DNA from: VBDM01 sp035702665
Lineage (GTDB): Bacteria > Pseudomonadota > Gammaproteobacteria > Burkholderiales > SG8-39
DNA length: 52,780 bases
Assembly (NCBI GenBank): GCA_035702665.1
Contig: DASSQD010000006.1
Coordinates: 1 to 52,780, forward strand
Direction: 5' to 3'
Made by a program: the position numbers and the translations under genes
Shown here: positions 48,498-52,780 of the stretch, in pieces
Layout of the letters: each line of letters starts with the position of its first letter
Position numbering within the stretch: position 1 is the first letter of the stretch
The notes under the pieces: generated by a model
The model's database searches: none
What the model saw: only the letters and a program-made list of their open reading frames with translations
What the model was told of the DNA's origin: nothing

Positions 48498-49250
48498 CTA
48501 GTACCGCGAGAAATCCGGCTTGCGCTTTTCGAGGAACGCGGTCATCGCTTCCTTCGCTTCCGCCGACTGCAACCGCCGGGAGAACAGGCGTGCTTCCTCG
48601 GCCATCTGCTCGGCGACCGCCGCCGCCAGCGGGCGCTTCATCAATTGCTTGGTCAGGCGCACGGACTCGGGCGGCAGCGCGGCGAGCGCCGTTGCCGCGG
48701 CGCGCGCGCGCTCGATCAGCGTTTCCGGGGGCACGATCTCGATGACGATGCCCGCGGCGAGGGCTTCGTCTGCGGTGAAGGCCTGCCCGAGGAGCAGCCA
48801 CGCGGCGGCGCGCTGGTAGCCCGCGGCCATCGGCAGCAGCAGGCTCGAGGCTGCCTCGGGCACGAGGCCCAGGTGCACGAAGGGCAGCTGGAAGCGGGCG
48901 CCCGGCGCCGCGTACACCAGGTCGCAGTGCAGGAGCAGGGTGGTGCCGATGCCTACCGCCGGCCCGCCGACCGCGGCGACCGCGGGTTTCTCGACCTTCG
49001 AGAGCGCGGAGACGAAGCGCAGCGCCTGCGAGGCACCCGCCGGACCTTGGAGGAAATCCTTGAGATCGTTGCCGGCGGTGAAGCAATCGTGTGTGCCGTG
49101 GATCAGGATCGCGCGCACTTCCGGGTCGGCCTCCGCGGCGGCGAGCGACTCGGTCATCGCTGCGTACATCGCGGCCGTGAGCGCGTTCTTCTTGTCGGGG
49201 CGCGCCAGCTCGATCGTCGCGACGCGCCCGCGGGTTTCGGTCTTGATCAT
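48498..49250 (-). CDS. enoyl-CoA hydratase/isomerase family protein
   Basis: The 250-residue crotonase-fold enzyme has the oxyanion-hole segments HDCFTAGNDLKDF (about residue 55) and AVGGPAVGIGTTLLLHCDL (about residue 100), with a Glu in LGLVPEAASS (about residue 130) at the second catalytic position. It acts on an acyl-CoA; specificity is open. It follows the pseudouridine synthase gene by 54 bases on the same strand. Confidence 0.9.
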   Translation of the reverse strand: MIKTETRGRVATIELARPDKKNALTAAMYAAMTESLAAAEADPEVRAILIHGTHDCFTAGNDLKDFLQGPAGASQALRFVSALSKVEKPAVAAVGGPAVGIGTTLLLHCDLVYAAPGARFQLPFVHLGLVPEAASSLLLPMAAGYQRAAAWLLLGQAFTADEALAAGIVIEIVPPETLIERARAAATALAALPPESVRLTKQLMKRPLAAAVAEQMAEEARLFSRRLQSAEAKEAMTAFLEKRKPDFSRY

Positions 49251-49304
49251 GACGGTCGGCCCCGGTCGGACAGTCTACGCCGATTCGGTTCGTATTCGAG
49301 TACG

Positions 49305-50267
49305 TCAGCGCCGCGCCGGGCGAAGCGATTCGATCATCGCCCGGAAGTCCTCGGGCGCTTCTCGCTCGAACGACAGGCGTCGGCCGGTCCGGGGATGCAC
49401 GAATCCCAGCGTTCGTGCGTGGAGCATCGTTCGCGTCGCTTCGATGGTCGGACCTGCGTACTCGCGGATATAAACGCGCTCGCCGACCAGGGGATGGCCG
49501 AGCTCGGACAAGTGGATGCGGATCTGATGCTGACGCCCGGTTTCGAGGCGGCACTCGAGCAAGGTCGCGCCGTCGAGCGGGACGATCGGCTTGACGTGCG
49601 TGACCGAACGCTTCGCCTCGGGCGGGATTCCGCCTCTGGGGCGCCGAAAGTGGCCGTAGGAGCCGCGCAGTCCGTCGCCCCGGTCCAGGACGAGATGAGT
49701 CTCGATGCGCTGGGCGGGGACCGCGCCGTGCGCGATCGCGTGATAGACGCGCTCGATGTCGTGCGCGCGGAACCGCATCGCCAGGACGCGCTTCGCCTCC
49801 GCGGTGCGCGCGAACACCATCACGCCGCTCGTGTCCTTGTCGAGCCGGTGAACGACGCCGAGTCCGGTGCCGAAGCCGCGCCCGTGCGTCCGGCGCAGCA
49901 GGGTTCGCGTGCAGTCGACGAGCGTGTCCTTGTCGCGCGGCTCGTAGGCGACGCTCAGCATTCCGGCCGGTTTGTCGACGACGACGACGTCGCGGTCCAG
50001 GAACACGATCGCGCTCTCGGGCAGGACGCCGGCGCGGATCTTCGGCGCGTGTTCGTCGACGAGCACCTCGGCGCCGGGAGGAACGCGCATGGCCGAATCG
50101 AGGCAGCGCCGGCCGTTCACGGTCACGCGTCCTTCCGCGCACAGCTCACGCGCGCGAGACCACGCGGCGCCGGTCTGCCGGCGCACGATCGCGGCGAGAG
50201 TGGGCTCGGGCGGACTCGCCTTGCGCGCGGGTCGGACGCGCCGGGACGTCGCTTCCCGCCGATGCAT
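49305..50267 (-). CDS. RluA-family pseudouridine synthase
   Basis: The 320-residue protein has an N-terminal S4-like RNA-binding part (about residues 25-75, AAWSRARELCAEGRVTVNG) and the RluA catalytic domain with VVDKPAGMLS and the catalytic-Asp motif GVVHRLDKDTSGVMVF (about residue 145). It isomerises uridines in rRNA or tRNA; whether RluC-, RluD- or TruC-like cannot be decided. It starts at 50267, six bases after the small upstream gene. Confidence 0.92.
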   Translation of the reverse strand: MHRREATSRRVRPARKASPPEPTLAAIVRRQTGAAWSRARELCAEGRVTVNGRRCLDSAMRVPPGAEVLVDEHAPKIRAGVLPESAIVFLDRDVVVVDKPAGMLSVAYEPRDKDTLVDCTRTLLRRTHGRGFGTGLGVVHRLDKDTSGVMVFARTAEAKRVLAMRFRAHDIERVYHAIAHGAVPAQRIETHLVLDRGDGLRGSYGHFRRPRGGIPPEAKRSVTHVKPIVPLDGATLLECRLETGRQHQIRIHLSELGHPLVGERVYIREYAGPTIEATRTMLHARTLGFVHPRTGRRLSFEREAPEDFRAMIESLRPARR

Positions 50268-50272
50268 CGTCG

Positions 50273-50539
50273 TCAACGACGCCTGGGCTCGCGCAGCGCC
50301 GGGTTCAGCTTGTCGATGTCGGCTTGAACCTGCTCCCGGCTTCGTTCGTAGACGAGCTCCCGCCCTCTCACGGTCCCGGCGTAGGACAGGCCCATGCGGG
50401 TCGGGGTCAGCTCGCACTTGACGTTGTGTATGCCCTCGCCGAGAACGATCTCTATCCGGTCGGCCCGCTTGCTGTAGACCACCACGTCCAGCGTCTGCCC
50501 GGTTTCGGTTACGCGTACCTTGATCTTCTCCGGGTCCAT
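50273..50539 (-). CDS. small protein of unknown function
   Basis: The 88-residue basic/acidic protein is predicted to be mostly beta strand followed by a C-terminal helix (GRELVYERSREQVQADIDKLNPAL). It has no signal peptide. It is nine bases downstream of the Kelch gene and five bases upstream of the pseudouridine synthase, so it is probably in that operon. No family is recognised. Confidence 0.6.
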   Translation of the reverse strand: MDPEKIKVRVTETGQTLDVVVYSKRADRIEIVLGEGIHNVKCELTPTRMGLSYAGTVRGRELVYERSREQVQADIDKLNPALREPRRR

Positions 50540-50548
50540 CGAATCCGA

Positions 50549-51658
50549 CTAGGACGACACCTCGAACGCCTCGTGAGCGTCGGTTTCGAAGGCCAGTCCC
50601 TTGGGCAGGGGAACGATGGCCGACTGAACGGCGCCGCCTGCGACGTGGATCCGGTTGCCGATCGCAGCCATGATGCACTCGTGCCGGGGCAGGAGCATTG
50701 AAGGCAGCTGCCACCAGGTGTCGCTCGCCGGATCGTAGGCTTCGAACGCGCGATACGCAGCCAGGACTTGCTGATCCTGCACCTCGCCGCCGGCAGCGTA
50801 GATGATGCCGTTCAATGTCGCCGTGTTCAGCCCGCTGCGGGCCGTGGGCATGGGGGCCCTGGTTACCCAGGAGTCCGACGCCGGATCATAGGCCTGCACG
50901 AGGTTAGTGTTTCCCGGGTAGCCGATGATGAAAGCGCCGCTCAGCCGTCCGCCTATCACGTAGATTTTGCCGTTCACCGCCTCGCAGCCCGGGTGATTGC
51001 AGGCGGTCGGCATAGGGGCACGCGCGCGCCACTTGTTTGTGGCGGGATCGTACTCTTCCACAATGCCCAGGGACTGTTGCGGCTGGCGCGGACGGATGGT
51101 CGGTGAGCTTGCATTGGGGACAGGTCCCGCTCCGCCGATCACGTAGATCTTCCCGCCGACCGCAGCGGCCACGCTGCCGCCGCGCGTCGTCGGCATCGGG
51201 GCAAGGGCCTTCCAGCCGTCCGTGGCCGGGTCGTATTCCCAGGCATCGCTGACCGGATTCCAGCCCGGCGGCCCCGACGGCGGAAGGTCGAAGCCGCCGA
51301 ACAAATACATCTTGCCGTTCAGCGCCGTGACCGCCGCGTGGTGGACCGGGTGCGGCATCGCCTTCTTCTCCCTCCACGCGTCGCCTGCGGGATCGTATTC
51401 GTAGACGAGGCCGGCCGGCTTGAACCCAGGCAGTAGCCCTTGCGACGCGACCAGCTTGCCGTTGACCGCTACGCCCAGCAGCTCCCCGACCGCGCGCGGC
51501 AAGGGCGCGAGCCTGATCCACTTTCCCTGCGGAGGTGATGCCGGCTTGTCCGCGGGCTGGGCGGAGAGGGCTCCGCCCTTGAATGTCCACACCAGCCCCT
51601 GGCTTGCAGCCGCTGCCATCAAGCCGAGCCCGGAGGCTACGAAAGTTCTTCTGCGCAT
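50549..51658 (-). CDS. Kelch-repeat protein with Tat signal
   Basis: The 369-residue protein begins MRRRTFVASGLGLMAAAA, a twin-arginine export signal (RRRTFVAS). About six Kelch units follow, each with a Y-D-P-A-x-D-x-W strand and N-G-K-x-Y-x-x-G-G turn, giving a six-bladed propeller. A periplasmic scaffold or ligand-binding role is likely; no enzyme site is evident. I prefer the ATG at 51658, which has GGGAGG eight bases upstream, over the GTG at 51667. Confidence 0.85.
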   Translation of the reverse strand: MRRRTFVASGLGLMAAAASQGLVWTFKGGALSAQPADKPASPPQGKWIRLAPLPRAVGELLGVAVNGKLVASQGLLPGFKPAGLVYEYDPAGDAWREKKAMPHPVHHAAVTALNGKMYLFGGFDLPPSGPPGWNPVSDAWEYDPATDGWKALAPMPTTRGGSVAAAVGGKIYVIGGAGPVPNASSPTIRPRQPQQSLGIVEEYDPATNKWRARAPMPTACNHPGCEAVNGKIYVIGGRLSGAFIIGYPGNTNLVQAYDPASDSWVTRAPMPTARSGLNTATLNGIIYAAGGEVQDQQVLAAYRAFEAYDPASDTWWQLPSMLLPRHECIMAAIGNRIHVAGGAVQSAIVPLPKGLAFETDAHEAFEVSS

Positions 51659-51747
51659 GCCGCTCACCTCCCGTTTGGGTCGCAGCCGAATCTACTCTCC
51701 CGAGGCGGCGCTCGCAAGCTGCTCTAGCGCGGCTGTGCTGGCGTCAC

Positions 51748-52004
51748 TCACTTCATCCCCGCCCGCATGAACGATTGCATGAACTGGCGCTGAAAGAGCA
51801 GGAACGCGACGACAGCGGCGCGACTGCCATCAGGGTGCCGGCGCTGACCACGCCCCAGTCCACTGGAGCATCGCCACCGGCTACGTCGCCGGAGGGCCCG
51901 AGCAGCACCACGAACTTTCCCGCGTCGGCGCGAAAGCTGATGGCGTCGACCGCGCGCACCCGGCCGAAGCGCTTCGAGACCTTATCGAGGACTATCTCCG
52001 ACAT
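51748..52004 (-). pseudogene. deletion-fused ABC transporter remnant (ATPase N-terminus joined to permease C-terminus)
   Basis: From the ATG at 52004 the first 39 codons encode the start of a sugar-type ABC ATPase (MSEIVLDKVSKRFGRVRAVD ... VVLLGPSG) and break off in the middle of the Walker A motif at about 51888. The frame then enters sequence like the C-terminus of a MalG-type permease (VDWGVVSAGTLMAV). After that a frameshift is needed to read its natural end (LLFQRQFMQSFMRAGMK, stop at 51748-51750). A large deletion plus a frameshift has destroyed the transporter. Confidence 0.8.
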
Positions 52005-52091
52005 CGCGCTCCTCTCGCGGTGGCCGGCCGCCGTGAACGGCAGCGTGTCTATTATGCCTCGGTGTATGCCTCGTCGGATTCCTGCCAAACA

Positions 52092-52780
52092 TCAAAGATC
52101 AAGCGGTTGGAGATTCAACAATCCATCCAACCCGACATAGTCAAAATAGTAACTCGCCTTCTCCCGCACCACCGGCTTCGCGTGGTACGCGATACTGATC
52201 CCAGCCTCGCTCATGAACTTGAGATCGTTCGCCCCGTCGCCGATCGCGATGATCTGCTCCCTCGTCGCTCGGAGTTCGTCGCGCGCTGACAGCAGCGCCT
52301 CGCGCTTGCCGTCCGCGTTGACGATGCGGCCTTCGAGTTCGCCGGTGAATCTTCCGTTCTTGACGACGAGGGTGTTCGCACGCACGTAGTCGAACCCGAG
52401 CCGCGTCTTGAGACGGTCGGTGACGTGGGTGAATCCGCCCGAGACGAGGAGGATCTTCAGGCCGGCCTTCTTCACCCCGGCGATCAGCCGGTCGGCGCCG
52501 GGGGACAGCTTCACCCGCTCTGTATACAACTGCTCCAGGGCGCTCTCGGGAAGCCCCTTCAGCACCGCGACGCGCCGTCGCAGGCTCTCGTCGTATTCGA
52601 TCTCGCCGCGCATGGCCTGGCCGGTGACGGCGGCGACTTCGGCCTTGCGGCCGACGAGGTCGGCCAGCTCGTCGATGGTCTCGATCGTGATGAGGGTGGA
52701 GTCCATGTCCATCACCAGGAGCCGGAAGTCGGAGAGCTTGCGCGGCACCGCGATGAAGGCGAAGTCGAGGTGGGCCTTGG
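52092..52780 (-). CDS. serB: phosphoserine phosphatase (5' end outside the window)
   Basis: The HAD-family enzyme dephosphorylates phosphoserine, the last step of serine synthesis. The catalytic DxDST motif is in VMDMDSTLITIE, then SGGFTHVTD and GDGANDLKFMSEAGISIAYHAKP. The frame stays open to the window edge (reading AHLDFAFIAVPRKLSDF before the motif), so the N-terminal part is cut off; the ATG-like start at 52748 is internal. Stop at 52092. Confidence 0.94.
   Translation of the reverse strand, partial: KAHLDFAFIAVPRKLSDFRLLVMDMDSTLITIETIDELADLVGRKAEVAAVTGQAMRGEIEYDESLRRRVAVLKGLPESALEQLYTERVKLSPGADRLIAGVKKAGLKILLVSGGFTHVTDRLKTRLGFDYVRANTLVVKNGRFTGELEGRIVNADGKREALLSARDELRATREQIIAIGDGANDLKFMSEAGISIAYHAKPVVREKASYYFDYVGLDGLLNLQPLDL

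Overview
This window reads as a GC-rich betaproteobacterial chromosome, most likely an environmental Burkholderiales, Nitrosomonadales or Rhodocyclales relative. The suhB / trmJ-cysE-iscRSUA-hscBA-fdx-iscX block, the bcp-phoH pair, the alaC-hom-thrC block and the extensive use of overlapping ATGA/GTGA stop-start junctions all fit that. No rRNA, tRNA, CRISPR array or complete insertion sequence was seen. The genus is not determinable from this stretch alone.

Layout. 0-3.1 kb: a twin CDGSH iron-sulfur protein, then (minus strand) a secreted SAM-methyltransferase-like protein, a PIN-PhoH protein and a PrxQ/Bcp peroxiredoxin. 3.1-11.3 kb (minus): one long, tightly overlapping operon for 4-amino-4-deoxy-L-arabinose (Ara4N) modification of lipid A, in the order Mth938-like protein, arnT, one arnE/F-like subunit, arnB, arnC, arnA split into two genes, arnD, and last a hydrolase carrying the residue set of fluoroacetate dehalogenases. 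11.4-15.7 kb (plus): alaC, a GNAT acetyltransferase, hom and thrC. 15.8-18.3 kb: small metabolic or unknown genes and an exported phosphoesterase.

18.2-24.9 kb looks accessory: a truncated IS1595-type transposase, a long intergenic region with a perfect FNR/Anr palindrome, a porin, a three-gene cluster of exported proteins (tandem BamE-like lipoprotein, twin CX3C mini-lipoprotein) bracketed by two strong terminators, and a lipoprotein with about twelve NHL repeats. 24.9-30.3 kb: mutS, a c-type cytochrome, and a short-Q-loop cytochrome bd (CIO-type) oxidase. 30.3-34.7 kb (minus): a peptide-type ABC importer without ATPases plus an orphan NitT/TauT-type binding protein.

34.7-42.6 kb is the housekeeping core: suhB divergent from trmJ, cysE and the complete isc operon. 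I see a sigma70 promoter with an IscR type-1-like site in front of cysE, and two more such sites over the iscR promoter. This suggests that cysteine supply and Fe-S assembly share one feedback loop. 42.6-52.8 kb is mixed: a decayed cysC remnant, exported proteins of unknown role, dienelactone hydrolase, HupE/UreJ-like protein, NHL and Kelch propeller proteins, enoyl-CoA hydratase, an RluA-type pseudouridine synthase, a deletion-fused and frameshifted ABC transporter pseudogene, and serB running off the right edge.

The most noteworthy items are the IscR operators (including cysE), the dehalogenase-like gene closing the arn operon, the twin CX3C lipoprotein cluster, the orphan FNR box, and the ABC transporter wreck beside serB.
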